Source: Paraspadella gotoi
Taxonomy: Eukaryota > Chaetognatha
Direction: 5' to 3'
NCBI GenBank assembly: GCA_051294375.1
Contig: CM119267.1
Coordinates: 8,594,843-8,658,842 of the forward strand
Length of the DNA: 64,000 nt
A program made the translations under genes and the position numbers. Of this stretch, positions 36,692 through 47,989 are shown in pieces; position 1 is the first letter of the stretch, and every line of letters begins with the position of its first letter. The notes beneath the pieces were generated by a model. The model had not been told where the DNA came from. It saw nothing but the letters and a program-made list of their open reading frames with translations, and made no database searches.

Positions 36692-36943
36692 TCAAACCCT
36701 TACTTTTCGTTGGCGTCGAAATGTTTGTAATCTTTCTTTGTTAAAAATAAAATAAAGCGACAAAAAATATTTCATTTTTTCAGAAGCCAGTTTTACGAGT
36801 GATTTAACATTGCCTGTGACAAGGAATGGATCTCCTGAGACATCATCAGGCTTAACAGTCGGCTTTGGAAGTCCATGGGCTAGTAGTCGCATGGTCGCAC
36901 AGTCGCGAGCCGCAAGTCCCAATACACTGACACACTGAGTCAA
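36692..36943 (-). CDS. Unrecognised open frame, possible exon
   Basis: On the minus strand the frame is open from about 37030 to 36692 with no early ATG; the first internal ATG starts MRLLAHGLPKPTVKPDDV. Residues up to LVKLASE look like ordinary protein in composition, whereas the part after it (KYFLSLYFIF) looks like translated AT-rich non-coding DNA, so an exon end near 36785 is possible. I do not recognise the protein. A retroelement fragment is one possibility. Low confidence that it is coding. Confidence 0.2.
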   Translation of the reverse strand: MTQCVSVLGLAARDCATMRLLAHGLPKPTVKPDDVSGDPFLVTGNVKSLVKLASEKMKYFLSLYFIFNKERLQTFRRQRKVRV

Positions 36944-37195
36944 GAGAATTGAAAAACTAAGAGGTTGAACCAGGAGCTGAGATTGTAGTGTGGTATCTGA
37001 CGTGAGCTTAAGTGTGTGCCTGTCATGTCATGTAGGCTGTATCGTCCACTAAGGTTACTTTCACGATTTAAAACAATTCTCAATAAATATAATCCACACT
37101 CACATCCAAACAAATGTCTGAGCGAATATTAGTGCCTCACGTAGTTGTTCCTCGCCGACCATACAAAATCATCCTTGGAGAACCATAAAAAATGT

Positions 37196-37198
<3 letters not shown>

Positions 37199-37239
<41 letters not shown>

Positions 37240-37433
37240 TCTCGCTTCATTAATTGCCTTATTCAAATGGGGTGTGCGGTTGCCCCCGCTCTTTCTTTTT
37301 TCCCCTCATTTTCCGCGAGATTCGCAATAACTATTTTTTTTTGTCTCGAAACATCAGAACAAAAAAGCAGCGAAAGAAAACATTGGCGCCGTCTTCGCCC
37401 CCGCAAAGGAATCGTGAAGAGAGAGGAGAGAGA

Positions 37434-37477
<44 letters not shown>

Positions 37478-37478
37478 A

Positions 37479-37520
<42 letters not shown>

Positions 37521-37560
37521 GAGGAGAGACGAGAGAGAAAGAGAGAGAGAGAGAGAAGAG
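37199..37560 (+). repeat. GA microsatellites before block H
   Basis: Tracts at 37199-37235 and 37410-37560, with GAGGAG and ACGAG breaks. The second one leads directly into block H. In the second H copy the place of this tract is taken by a 25-N gap. Confidence 0.9.
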
Positions 37561-38145
37561 AATCGGGTCGCGCCAAAGCTGAGTACCTGCGTGGCAGAGA
37601 GAAAAAATGGAATGCGGGGGGTCAAAACGAAAGTTAAGAATTGCGTTGTTGGAAAGAACGACGCCTGGCGTCGTCTTTTGCCCGTCCGCCGCCGCCAAAA
37701 TTCAAAAAAAGCGCTGGCGGCGTCAAACAAACGCCGGCAGGAGCCGCCTTTAAAGAAAATGAGAATTGCGGCCGCGTTTCTCCCAAAGCGTCGTCGCCGT
37801 TGCCTATTGACTCAAATCCGTTTTTGTTTTTTAAGTCCGAGACTAAGGGATCGAAACCGATCTCCGCCAGGGGGATTTCCGATTCTTGATGAGATCTTTG
37901 TTCGAATCCGTCGCGAGCTTTGACCTCCAGCTGAGCGGCGAATTCCCTGAGTTTTATCGTCCCCGCGAGATGGCGAAAAGATCGTCTTGGCCCTCGAGAG
38001 ATATTGGCCTTTGTCGAAGCGGGGCTCATCTCCGTGAAGAAAGAAAATTTCGTGAACTGATTCAAATTATATCTGACCAATGATTCCATAGGCAAATTTA
38101 ATCAATAATGATATCAAAATATCTGAATGTAAAAAATCTAAATAT

Positions 38146-38388
38146 TGTAGTGGTAGTATTTCATACCCCACTCACTCGTCCGAGAAATCAGCAGCACCTA
38201 TGGCGCGGAGTGTAGCACGAGCTCTCCCAACCCAAAGGACTGCTCGGGTTCGCGCCCTGCTGATTCACACAAGTATAAAGCGGGACGGGGCGTCCTAACC
38301 CACCTGTAGTGTCGACTACAGGCCCGATCGAAGTTCGGGACCTTGTGTGCGAACGGACGTAAACTGCTAGCGGATCGTCTTGACCATC
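38146..38388 (+). mobile_element. tRNA-derived SINE
   Basis: A 243-bp insertion absent from the other H copies. It carries a tRNA-like head at about 38189-38264: CAGCAG and CTGCTG can form the end of an acceptor stem, box A is TGGCGCGGAGTG (38201-38212) and box B is GGTTCGCGCCC (38247-38257), 46 bases apart as in tRNA genes. AATAT occurs at both edges (38141-38145 and 38389-38393), a likely short target duplication. A tRNA-unrelated body of about 125 bp follows. No second copy was seen in the window. Confidence 0.65.
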
Positions 38389-39867
38389 AATATAAAAGAA
38401 TTTAAATTTAACCGCAAGTACATAACTAATGATTCTATAATTGGAAAAAAAAGTTGTGAACGTCAGCGAATGTGTACTTGTTGAGTATTCGTTGATCTTT
38501 GTTCCGTAATTTCGACGGTCTAAGTTATTTGTTTTAAAAAAACATGCAGCGAGTTCAATTCGGGTTTGACTTTACTTCTCATTTAATAGATTACAAACTA
38601 AAATTTTAACTTAATTTTAATTTCTTTTTTGATTTAGTGGAACCCTAGTTTATGCGGTCAAAATTGCGATGTCTTTTATATTCTCTTGCTATTTCATAAC
38701 TTTCCGAACGCAGACTGCACAGTGCGCAGCGCACAGTGACTCCTTCACCCTCTCAGTTTTCCTCACTCTTCCCCGTTTCTTCCTTTGCAATCCATCCCCG
38801 CCCGCCCGCCCGCCTCCCACCTTTTCCCCGTATTTTCCCCTTTGCCCCTTTTTCTCATTTGCCCACATTCGTCCGCCCCTAAACCACATTTCTTTCCCTT
38901 GCGCGCTCCATCTTTCGACCTGTTGGCTCTGCCCCGATCTCTCACCGTTCGGTTTTCATATTCTTTCCCGTTCTCATCTTTCAGACTTTTGTCCGCCTCG
39001 ATCCCCTTCCTTTTTTTTCCCTTTGCCCTGAGTACCTCCGCGTTTTCCGCCAACCGAACCAATCCCCCCCCCGTTCTAAACGTCGTGCCCGGATCCGTTG
39101 CCTCCTCTCGGATCCCGATTGTCAAACACCCATATTTGAAAAGCGGAATAAATGGAAAAATTTTCTTGGTGTCGGTTGGCTCGTGGCGCCCAGGGTTCCG
39201 CGGCCACGGCGCCCCGAGACACGAGTTGCCTCGCAGGCGTGGCCGTAGAGCCCGGATGTGGCTCGTGGCGCCCCGGCGCTCAGGACACGTGCCAGCGCGT
39301 CGGCTGTCTTTTAGCGCCCGGAGGTGACACGAGGCGCTTCAACGCGACAACGACCAAACAGACCGATCTGCAAGGGTCGATAATAAAAAACAAAAGCCAG
39401 AACGCCTTCGCGTCGTGACTCGAAGCCCTCTGGTGGCGAAAAGTACTTGGTGCGGTGTCAAGTCCTGAAATCCTCCAGAAGATGCGGGAGGCTCAGGCGA
39501 CTGAAGCGTTCGAGCGGTGCAGGAGCTTTGGCGGGTGAGCGTTGCGTTCGCGGTGCGCGGTGGAGATAAAAACGTGATCTTTATTTGACTGCGGTGGCCG
39601 CAACAGGTGAGCGGTGTGTTGAACAATCAATATGAGAAAATCAAATCTCGAGAAGGAGAAAAATTAGGAAATTTGAGTAAAGCGCGTTCGTCCGGGAGTG
39701 GGAGCCAAATATGGAGAAAAAAAGTCGCCGCTTGCGTTAACTAATGTATAAAGTAAGGTCTTGTTCAATAAAAACACGACATAAAAAACATTTGACGCCT
39801 TCCATCGCTTTGGCTTAACACCTTTTACTTTATTTTTAAATATAGTGTTTCGTTGATTTTGATTCGA

Positions 39868-39878
39868 ATCACAACAAC
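39868..39878 (+). other. Empty site of the LTR element
   Basis: GAATCACAACAAC here is the uninterrupted version of the sequence that flanks the LTR element in copy 2, where the left flank reads GAATACACAA and the right flank ACACAACAAGG. Confidence 0.7.
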
Positions 39879-41381
39879 AGTTGATAATTAGATTCAAATG
39901 AACAAACAAGCGATTAGTTTTAGCTAGTACTGGTAAGTTGAGGAAAATATGTGATTAAGACTAGAATTTAAACGTCGAAACATATTCACTAGTTAAAAAT
40001 AAAAAATCGTTGCTTAAACTACTCCAAACTCTTTCTAAAGGAAAATTATTGTATTCAAAGAAATGAATAAAAGAAACAAGTTACCCCCAAATAATAAATA
40101 ACAAAGAAAAGAGCAATGGATGTTCCAAAAAAAAGACGTTGAAGGGATCCAAAAGAGCAAAAAAAGGAGCGCTCGATTCCAAAGAGAATAGCGCCCCGCA
40201 AAGAGCGCCGCCCAAAAAGAGCGCCGCCGCCGAGGAAAAACAGAAAAAAAAGGGGGGGCGAGAAATTTATTTAACACAAAACGCGGGGCGTCCTTCCCTC
40301 GTCGCCGCTGAGGGGTTATCCGCAGACGGTGTGTGCGGATCGCCCGCGGGGAAACAATCGCCCGACCCGGGAGGGGGTGGGCGGGGAAAAATGCGGCGCC
40401 GAATGAAGTGAAATCGTGAGGGGGGCTCTGAAGGGTCGCTGGAAAGGGGCGGTGTCGGAACGAGTTAAAAATGGCCTCAGGAAAGAGAGTACACGGTGAA
40501 CAGTGTCGAGTCAGGAAGATGCGGAGTTGGGCTCTTGATGAATGGGAATGGTTTTGGCTTTGACAACTGGTAGTGGGAAGAAAATTTTAAATGTGAAAAG
40601 ACCTTCTTGCGAGGGTGCAAAGGATGAGGAGTTCTGAGTGATTCTCCAGAAATGAGTGTGATATTTAGGGGATGAAGGACATTAACCAAGTAGCTTGAGA
40701 AAGGGTGAAAAGAGTTATGCCGAGGAAGAGTGATCTTTATTAGGCGCCAAGAAGAAAGACCATTGAGCGCAGGAATTGGTCATTAAATACGGTTCCTTCA
40801 AAGTGACCTGATTGAAGTAGTTGCTGAAAGAAGAAAATTTTCGCAAATTGAGTGAAACAATAGCGGTGCGGTCGAATCGTGAACTGGGAGTTAGCTGAGG
40901 GAGAGTAATTAGGCCTCATTTCTTTTTAAACAAAGCCTTAGGTTAGTTTTCAAGAAATCTCAATGGTACAGTTTTCATACATGTATCATGAAAATAAACC
41001 GTTGAAAGCCTTGTCAATGAAAGAGACGAACAGAAGAAATTCTTAAAAAGGCGACTTAACGCCGAGTCCCAATGGTTGTGGATTCCAGACTTCCAAAACG
41101 ACGGTTTAAAACAGTAAACAGTAACACTAACAGTGGACAATGAATAAACAGTGAAGAGAGAGAGAGAGAGAGAGAAAACTTGTTTTCCCCCTTCGGAAAA
41201 GCGAAAAAACCGTCATTAGCGCATCGCGTCCTCATAAGGCGACGCTCGTCGTCTTTGTTTTGTTGCTGGTCGTTTCTTCGGTACGTCCCTTAATCGTCGT
41301 CGTCGTAGTTTCAAACTCCGTTCCGGTCATCATCAAAATCTGCTTTCTTTATTCCGGTTCAACGTATAAGATCGAACGTAA

Positions 41382-41406
41382 NNNNNNNNNNNNNNNNNNN
41401 NNNNNN
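41382..41406. other. Assembly gap, 25 N
   Basis: Lies between the GTC-rich end of H copy 1 and the start of H copy 2. In copy 1 that start is preceded by a long GA tract, so the gap probably stands for a GA tract. Confidence 0.98.
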
Positions 41407-43401
41407 AATCGGGTCGCGCCACTGTCAAGTAGCTGCGCAGAGAGAAAATGGAATCGCGGGTCAACGAGCGATAGAAATTGCGTTGTTGGAAAGACGACGC
41501 CGGCGTCGTCTTTTGCCCGTCGCGCGCCAAAATTCAAAAGCGTCTGGCGGCGTCAAAAACGCGGCAGGACGCCGCCTTTAAAGAAAAAGGAGAATTGCGG
41601 CCGCGTCTCGCCCAAACGTCGTCGCCGTTCCTATTGATCTCAAATTCGTTTTTGAGTCGAGACTTAAAGGATCGAAACCGATCTCCGCCAGGGGGATTTC
41701 GATTCTTGATGAGATCTTTTGTTTCGATCCGTCGCGGCTTTGACTCCCAGCTGACGGCGAATTCCCGAGTTTTTACTCCGTCCCCGCGAGATGGCGAAAA
41801 GATCGTTTGGCCCTCGAGAGATATTGGCCTTTGTCGAAGCGGGACTCAGCTCCGTGAAGAAAGAAAATTTCGTGAACTGATTCAAATTATATCCTGAACA
41901 ATGAATTCCATAGGCAAATTAATCAATAATGACTATCAAATATCTGATTCTAAAAATCTAATATAAAAGAATTTAAATTTAACGCAGTACAAACTAATGA
42001 TTCTATAATTGGAAAAAAAAGTTGTGACGTCAGCGAATGTGTACTTTGTTGATGTTGTTGTTGATCTTTGTCCCGTATCGACGGTCTAGTTATTTGTTTT
42101 AAAAAAATGCACGAGTCAATTCGGGTTTGACTTTACTTTCTCATTTAATAGATTAAACTAAAATTTACTTAATTTTTAATTTCCTTTTTTTTTTTTTGGC
42201 CCGTAGTAAGCGTATTTTTTTTAATATTCCCTTCTTGCTATTTCCCATTCAATTTTTTCCGATACAGACTGCACAGTGCGCAGCGCACAGTGACCCTTCA
42301 CCCTCTCAGTTTTTCCTCACTCTTCCCCGTTTTCTTCCTTTGCAATCCCATCCCCCGCCCGCCCGCCCGCCTCGCCCCCTTTTCCCCGTATTCCCCTTTG
42401 CCCCTTTTCTCATTCCACATTCGTCCGCCCTAACAACATTTCTTTCCCTTTGCGCGCTCCATCTTTCGACCTGTGCTCTGCCCCGATCTCTCCCGTTCGT
42501 TTTCATTTCTTTCCCGTTCTCTCTTTCAACTTTTGTCCGCTCGATCTCCTTTCCCTTTTTTTCCCTTTGCCCGATACCTCCGCGTTTTCCGCCCACCGAC
42601 CAACTCCCCCCCCCCGTCTAAACCGGTCGTGCCCGGTCGTTGCCTCCTCTCGGCTCCCGATTGTCAACACCCATATTTGAAAAGCGGAATAATGGAAAAA
42701 TTTCTCTCTGGTGTCGGTGGCTCGTGGCGCCCGGGGCCGCGGCGCCCCCGAGCACGGAGTTGCTCGAGCGTGGCACGTAGAGCCTGGATGTGGTTCGTGG
42801 CGCCCCCGGCGCTCAGACACGTGGCGCGGCGTCGGCTGCCTTTTAGCGCCCGGAGGTGACACGAGGCTCTTCAAGCGACACGACCAAACGACGCGATCTG
42901 CCAAGGTCGATAATAAAAAAAAAAAAAGGCAAGAACGCCTCGGTCGTGACTCGAAAGCCTCTCGGTGGCGAAAAGAACTTGGGCGTGTGTCAAGTCCTGA
43001 ATCCTCAGTAGATGCGGAGCCTTCAGGCGCTGAAGCGTTCGAGACGGTGAGGAGCTTTGGCGGTGAGCGTTCCGTTCGCGGTGGCGCGGTGGAGATAAAA
43101 CGTTTTTCTGAATACCTTTCTTGATTTTGACTTGCGGTGGCCCACAGGTGAGCAGGTGTTTGGAAGAATCAAATTGAGAAAATCAAATCTCGAGAAGAAA
43201 AAATTAGGAAATTAGTAAAGGCGTATCGAGGAGTGAGGAGCCAAATATGGAGAAAAAAAAAGTCGCCGCTTGGTTAACTAATGATAAATAAAGTCTTTGT
43301 TCAAATAAAAACGACATAAAAACATTTGACGCCTTCATCGCATGGCTTAACCTTTACTTATTTTTAAAATATAGTTTTTGTGATTTTCATCGAATACACA
43401 A

Positions 43402-43744
43402 TGGTTAGGAGAGGTCGTGCGCGCCGTGAAATCTGGCGTCGTAACGTAAACAATGATCTTGCTAGCGTTCTTCAAGGATTAGAAAAAGGTTGATACTGAA
43501 GTTGAACGCGCCAGGATCAAACGCTGCGGCAGAAGATTAATAATTTTTTCACACTCCCCGGAGAATGCCCACTAGTATGTTATTGACATGACTATGAGAA
43601 ATATGTTTGTTTTGTTTATTATTGTTACTGAAGGTTCTTAACGCTGCGCTACACTACATCACTGTTATCAACATGGGCGTTCTGGAGTCAGGGAATTTCT
43701 ATTGCTGAGGCATGAACAATACTAAATATTAAGAATTATAGTCA
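43402..43744 (+). repeat. 5' LTR
   Basis: 343 bp, starting TGG TTAGG and probably ending GTCA. It matches 46613-46932 from AGAGGTCGTGCGCGC to CATGAACAATACTAAATA. The end is set from the reversed copy, where TTGTCATAAATCC marks the LTR/interior border. Confidence 0.65.
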
Positions 43745-43943
43745 TAATCGGGGATTAAATTAAACTAAACTATAATTTAAATTCAACAATTAAATCTAAA
43801 CTAAAACCTAAATCAGCCGAAGCCAGCCAGCAGCAGAGCAGCAGATCATAACCTTGATCGGTGAGGAGTAAAAGAGGGACTACCGATAAAAGGGACGGGT
43901 CTCGAGGCCGCCTCGCCGAAACACTCGATTAGAGCATCGAGCA

Positions 43944-44306
43944 TTGGATGGCGACGTCGCGATGTCTGCTTGTCGCCCAAAGTCGCGACAAGAGTCTTCA
44001 CCTACTTGGGCCGACAAGATCAGCGTCAAAACTGTCTCAAAAGCTAGAACTATGGTAAGCGTCGTCTCAATCGTCTTGCAAAAGCATGATTTGCCAAAGG
44101 TTGGTCAAGGACCTAAGAAATGGCAGAGAAAGAGTGTAATAGCCATAGAGAGAGAGAAAGAACGAACGAATGTACAATACGAAAAGGAGAGAGCAAGACG
44201 AGGGTGGATGAAAGAGGATGAGCTTGAAGAAAAATTGAAAGAAATTCGAAAGAGAACCGAAGAAAGAATAATGAAGGTGGAGGAAAGCATAGAGAATGGG
44301 AGATAG
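43944..44306 (+). pseudogene. Charged open frame inside the LTR element
   Basis: A 120-codon frame starting MDGDVAMSACRP, Lys/Glu/Arg-rich from residue 55 on (for example EDELEEKLKEIRKRTEER), which suggests a coiled coil. Other frames continue downstream with SLSGGKGRVDEQRSINEGV and RPPMDSNKEPLPKTNG, and the reversed copy (51700-52015) keeps these motifs in shifted frames, so the reading frame is broken here or there. It may be a Gag-like protein. No known domain recognised. Confidence 0.3.
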
Positions 44307-46612
44307 AATTCAGACGTAAACGAAGCGAGAAATGGAGAGGGCGAGATTGAAAGGCTGGCGAGTCTAAGTGGAGGCAAGGGAAGAGTGGACGAACAAAGGA
44401 GTATCAACGAAGGAGTCATTGGAGTGGACGACGCAATGAGGATCGCCCGACCGCCAATGGATTCCAACAAGGAACACCTCTGCCGAAAACGAATGGTGCG
44501 CACAATCCCAATTACACGCCGCTGCATGAAGAACCGAGAAAAAGCTGAGGCTGTTGCGTGAGAAGCCTGTCACGATGAACTGTCTGCAAAGAAGTTGCTG
44601 CTAAAGAAGATGCTGCTGAAAGACGCTGCGCTAAAGAATCTGCGTTTGAAAAGGCGCTGTAGAAGACGTTACTGCTAAAGAAGCCTGCGAAAGAAGCGCG
44701 CTGAAGAATTTGAATAAAAAGATGCTGCTGATGAAAGAGTGCTGCCCAAAAGTTTCAAATGGTGGAAAAAGATGAGGAAAAAGTTGGGAAGAGGTTGCGG
44801 AAAGAGTCGCGAAAGAAGTTGCGGAAAGGATGCGGAAAAGTTGTGGAAAGGTTGCGGAAGAAACTGTCAAAGGAGAAACTGAGGGAGATCAATCGCCACA
44901 ACCACCGCCTGTAATCGGGAAGACGTTTCGGGAGAATGCATTGAAATGCCATTGTTGAACACTGATTGCTGGCCATTGCGGGCGCTGCTATCATTCGTGT
45001 GAAAGAAATTTTTGCCAATTCATCCCTTTGAGCTTAACTTAATACTGTTGAGTGTTGAGTGCTTTGCTGTCACTCAATCTCATGGGACAGTTTCTGTTGT
45101 GTCAGATTACAAGGTCCATTCACATGAAGAGCGTTGGGACCTCCACCCGCTGCTTTTCATTGTATAATTTCTATAAATCCTCGTATGACAATAAGGAGAT
45201 CAATAAGATGAAATGTATAAGATTACGTTTATGACACTACGGTTTCGATCCAACTTAGTATCACGAGTCTCCACTACAGTTTAATCAACTCTATTTGTAG
45301 ATAAAAGAGAAAGAATGACGAGTTTAATGATGAACAAATGATCAATGAACATTGCTGGGCTACAAAAATCAGTCTCATGAAAATAAATGAAAAAAATGAA
45401 AAAAAAAAAAAAAAAAAAAAAATTTACAATCTTCTAGCTTGCTCACATTCAAAACTTGCTAAATTGATAAAATATTTGCCATATCGATTATGATGCTCGT
45501 CTAAATAGAAGAAGAAAGACGAGGAAGGAGGAGAGGAGAACCTTAACTTATGCTTGGAGCAGCTGAAAAAGTTGGAGGTGGAAATAAAAATTTTGTTGAC
45601 GACTCACATTCAAGAGGATAAGGGTGTGAGGAGAATATTCTGGAGTGAAAGGAAAACCTCTGGAATTGTTTAAATATTAAGAAACACATTCAAGAGGCTT
45701 GGATGTGTATGCATGGACATTAAGAGAGGACCTATGAGAGGAAAGTAAAGGTCTTCTTTGTCAGAGAGACGACAACAGTGGAGTTGTGTCAAACAAATAA
45801 ACATTTTTATTAAAGTTTGTGGACCTTGCAACATACAAAAGAGTAAAATGGAGAGCAATGAGATGGGCTGTTTTAGATCGTTTATTTGTTGGTGCCCAGC
45901 AATGAACCACTGAAAGTAACCAAATTTAAAAGACCTGAAGTTATAGAAATTTGAATGAGGCTGAACTAGCTTGAAACAAGTTTGAAAAAGACGTGAAACC
46001 TGGAGTGAGCAAGTTTGAGACAAATTTACTAAAATTTGATCTCTCTGAAACAGTGATATTAACTAGACAAATTATAATCTGTGAAACAAGAGGGGAGGAA
46101 TCCAAGAAAGAAACTTTCAATGGTGATCGGTTCTGCACCCAAACACCACCCTCAACCTTCGTGAACCTCGCATGCACGAAGTACACCCCAGACAAGATGC
46201 GACGCAAGAAGAAAGACATCGAAAATCCGGGGGGAGCGCCATAAGCAGCGCCTCATCAAGGAGACGACGCCGGTGCAGCCAAAAATCGCGAGACAGGGGT
46301 CAAGGAGACGACGCTGGGCGCCATACAATGCAGATCGACGCCACGTGAGTCGGTGGCGCTTCGGATGCCGACGGGGGGAGTTTGGCGCCTCCATCAAATT
46401 TTGGAGCCAACTGAGTGCTGGGTTCAAAGGAATGCCAAGAGCCCGTCATGTACTTCAATGGGGTCGTCAAGCGGAGCCGAAACTCATGGGGATAAAAACT
46501 CGGGTTGCATGCTGAGGGACAATTGCAGACGGCTCTACTGCCGACAGGCGCGAAGAGCAGCGGTGCGGAACGACCCTCCTTATTTATTAGTGCCGTGTAC
46601 GTACAGGGGGAG

Positions 46613-46932
46613 TTTAGAGAGGTCGTGCGCGCAGTGGAAATCTGGCGTCGTAACGTAAACAATGATCTTTGCTTAGCGTTCTTAAGGATTTAGAAAAGGT
46701 TGATACTGAGTTTTGAACGCGCCGGATTCAAACCTGCGGCAGAAGATTAATAATTTTTCACACTCCCCGGAATCCTACAGTATTTTATTGACAATGAACT
46801 ATGAAAATTATGTTTGTTTTGTTATTATTGGTTACTGAAGGTTCTTAACGCTGCGCTAACACATCACTGTTTATAACATGGGCGTTCGGATCAGGGAATT
46901 TCTAGTGCTGAGGCCATGAACAATACTAAATA
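46613..46932 (+). repeat. 3' LTR
   Basis: About 320 bp following the purine tract. Its last bases after CTAAATA are missing compared with the 5' LTR, and host-like CACAACAAGG follows at once. Confidence 0.65.
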
Positions 46933-47689
46933 CACAACAAGGTGATTAATAATTCATAATGAACAAACAAGCATTAGTTTAGCTAGTACTGTTAAAGTTT
47001 GAGGAAAAAGTTGTGATTAAGAATAGAATTAAAGCGAAAAATATTCAGATAAAAGCGTTGCTAAAACTACCCATAACTCTTCTAAAGAAAATATGTATAC
47101 AAAGAAATGAATAAAAGAACAATTACCCCAAATAATAGAAAACAAAGGAAAAGGCAAAATGGAATGTTCCCAAAAAAAAGACGAAGAAGCCAAAAAAAAA
47201 AGGAAGCGCTCGATTCCCAAAGAGAATAGCGCCCCGCAAAAAGAGCCGCCGCCAAAAGAGCGCCGCCGCCGAGGAAAAGAAGAAAAAAAAGGGGCGAAGA
47301 AATTTATTTAACAAAAAACGCGGAGCGTCGTTCCCTCGGTCGCCGCTAGGGGGGAATTATCCCGCGGACGTTGTGCGGACGCCCCACGGGGAAACAAATG
47401 CGCCCGACCCGGGGAGGGGTGGGGAAAGGGCGCGAGGAAAATGTTGGAGCTAAGTGAAAAAGGGTCGAACGGAAAAAATGGCCCAAAGGAAGACACCGGT
47501 GAACATCGATCCAAAAGTCCCTGATGAAAATGCAAACTTAAAATAATGTGAAGCCTGCGCAGGCAAAATGAGATTCCTGAGATTCCAATAATAAAGACAG
47601 GAGTAACAAGGGCAAAAATAACAGACCGCAAATGCCTCGGCTCTATACATAACACCCTTCCCCCAAATGACCTATAAATGAAAACAATA

Positions 47690-47989
47690 AAACGAAAAGA
47701 ACCCGCGACCCACCTCTCTCTCCCTGCCTCTCCTTTTTCACGTGCCTCTTTCTGCTTTCTCCCCTCTCTCCCCGTCTCCCCCTCTCTCCTCCTCTCCCTC
47801 TCTCCTTCCGCCCCCTCTTCTCTTTCTCCCCTCTGTCCCTTCCCCTCCTTTCCTCCTCTCTTCCCCTCTCCTTTTTCCCCTCTTTTCTCTTTCTTCTACC
47901 TCACTCCGCCCCCCTGCTCCTTCCCCTCTATTTTCCTGATCGCGGACGACAAACAAAACTGAAAAAAAAATCCGCTGAAAAGTTTCGGA
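47690..47989. repeat. Pyrimidine-rich centre of the palindrome
   Basis: CT- and CCCT-rich sequence on the plus strand (47710-47925), then a short ordinary stretch with GACAGAATTCATTTATTA. The long open frames across it are simple-sequence frames. Confidence 0.8.

Larger units (their letters stand above)
37561..41381 (+). repeat. Repeat block H, copy 1 (uninterrupted)
   Basis: Starts AATCGGGTCGCGCC. It matches 41407-43400 and 46933-47690 in the same orientation, 47990-55311 reversed, and 55337-57140 in pieces. It includes GC-rich stretches (39170-39330 with a repeated CTCGTGGCGCCC, and 40190-40400), and ends with a GTC-rich part. A Lys/Arg-rich frame starting ATGGATGTTCC (40117) recurs in each copy, but homopolymer length differences change its frame every time, so no gene is called. 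Unlike copy 2, it holds a SINE and lacks the LTR element. Confidence 0.85.
43402..46932 (+). mobile_element. Short LTR retrotransposon
   Basis: Two direct repeats (43402-43744 and 46613-46932) flank 2.87 kb. The repeats start TG(G)TTAGGAGAGGTCGTGC; the 3' one is preceded by a purine tract (ACAGGGGGAG, 46602-46612), the usual primer for plus-strand DNA. Flanks share ACACAA, a likely target duplication, and the empty site exists at 39870. I saw no reverse transcriptase, RNase H or integrase motif, and the length is too short for a full gag-pol, so it is probably non-autonomous or deleted. No primer binding site starting TGG was found. The interior has a charged coiled-coil-like frame (43944-44306) and an Ala/Lys/Glu-rich stretch (44575-44890), both disrupted. 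Two diverged stretches near 46090-46250 could be Gag remnants, but I cannot assign them. Confidence 0.7.
41407..47690 (+). repeat. Block H, copy 2, left arm of palindrome
   Basis: H sequence (41407-43401), the LTR element (43402-46932), then H again (46933 to about 47690). The last part, from about 47440, is a blurred version of 40440-40700 (for example GGTGAACA and GTGTC steps in order). Everything reappears reversed in 47990-55311. Confidence 0.85.

Noticed and set aside
37895-37915. TGTTCGAATCC resembling a tRNA box B
   Set aside because: No pairing arms and no box A upstream; changed in the second H copy.
37192-37923. 243-codon frame starting with Arg-Glu repeats
   Set aside because: The first two thirds are GA microsatellite; the rest is block H sequence whose frame is not kept in the other copies.
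40117-40300. Lys/Arg-rich frame starting ATGGATGTTCC, repeated in four H copies
   Set aside because: A and C homopolymers differ between copies, so no frame is consistent; composition alone does not show a gene.
43490-43540. Minus-strand box B-like GGTTTGAATCC in the LTR (clearest at 46727-46745)
   Set aside because: No box A at the right distance and the T arm has mismatches; the other LTR copies do not preserve it.
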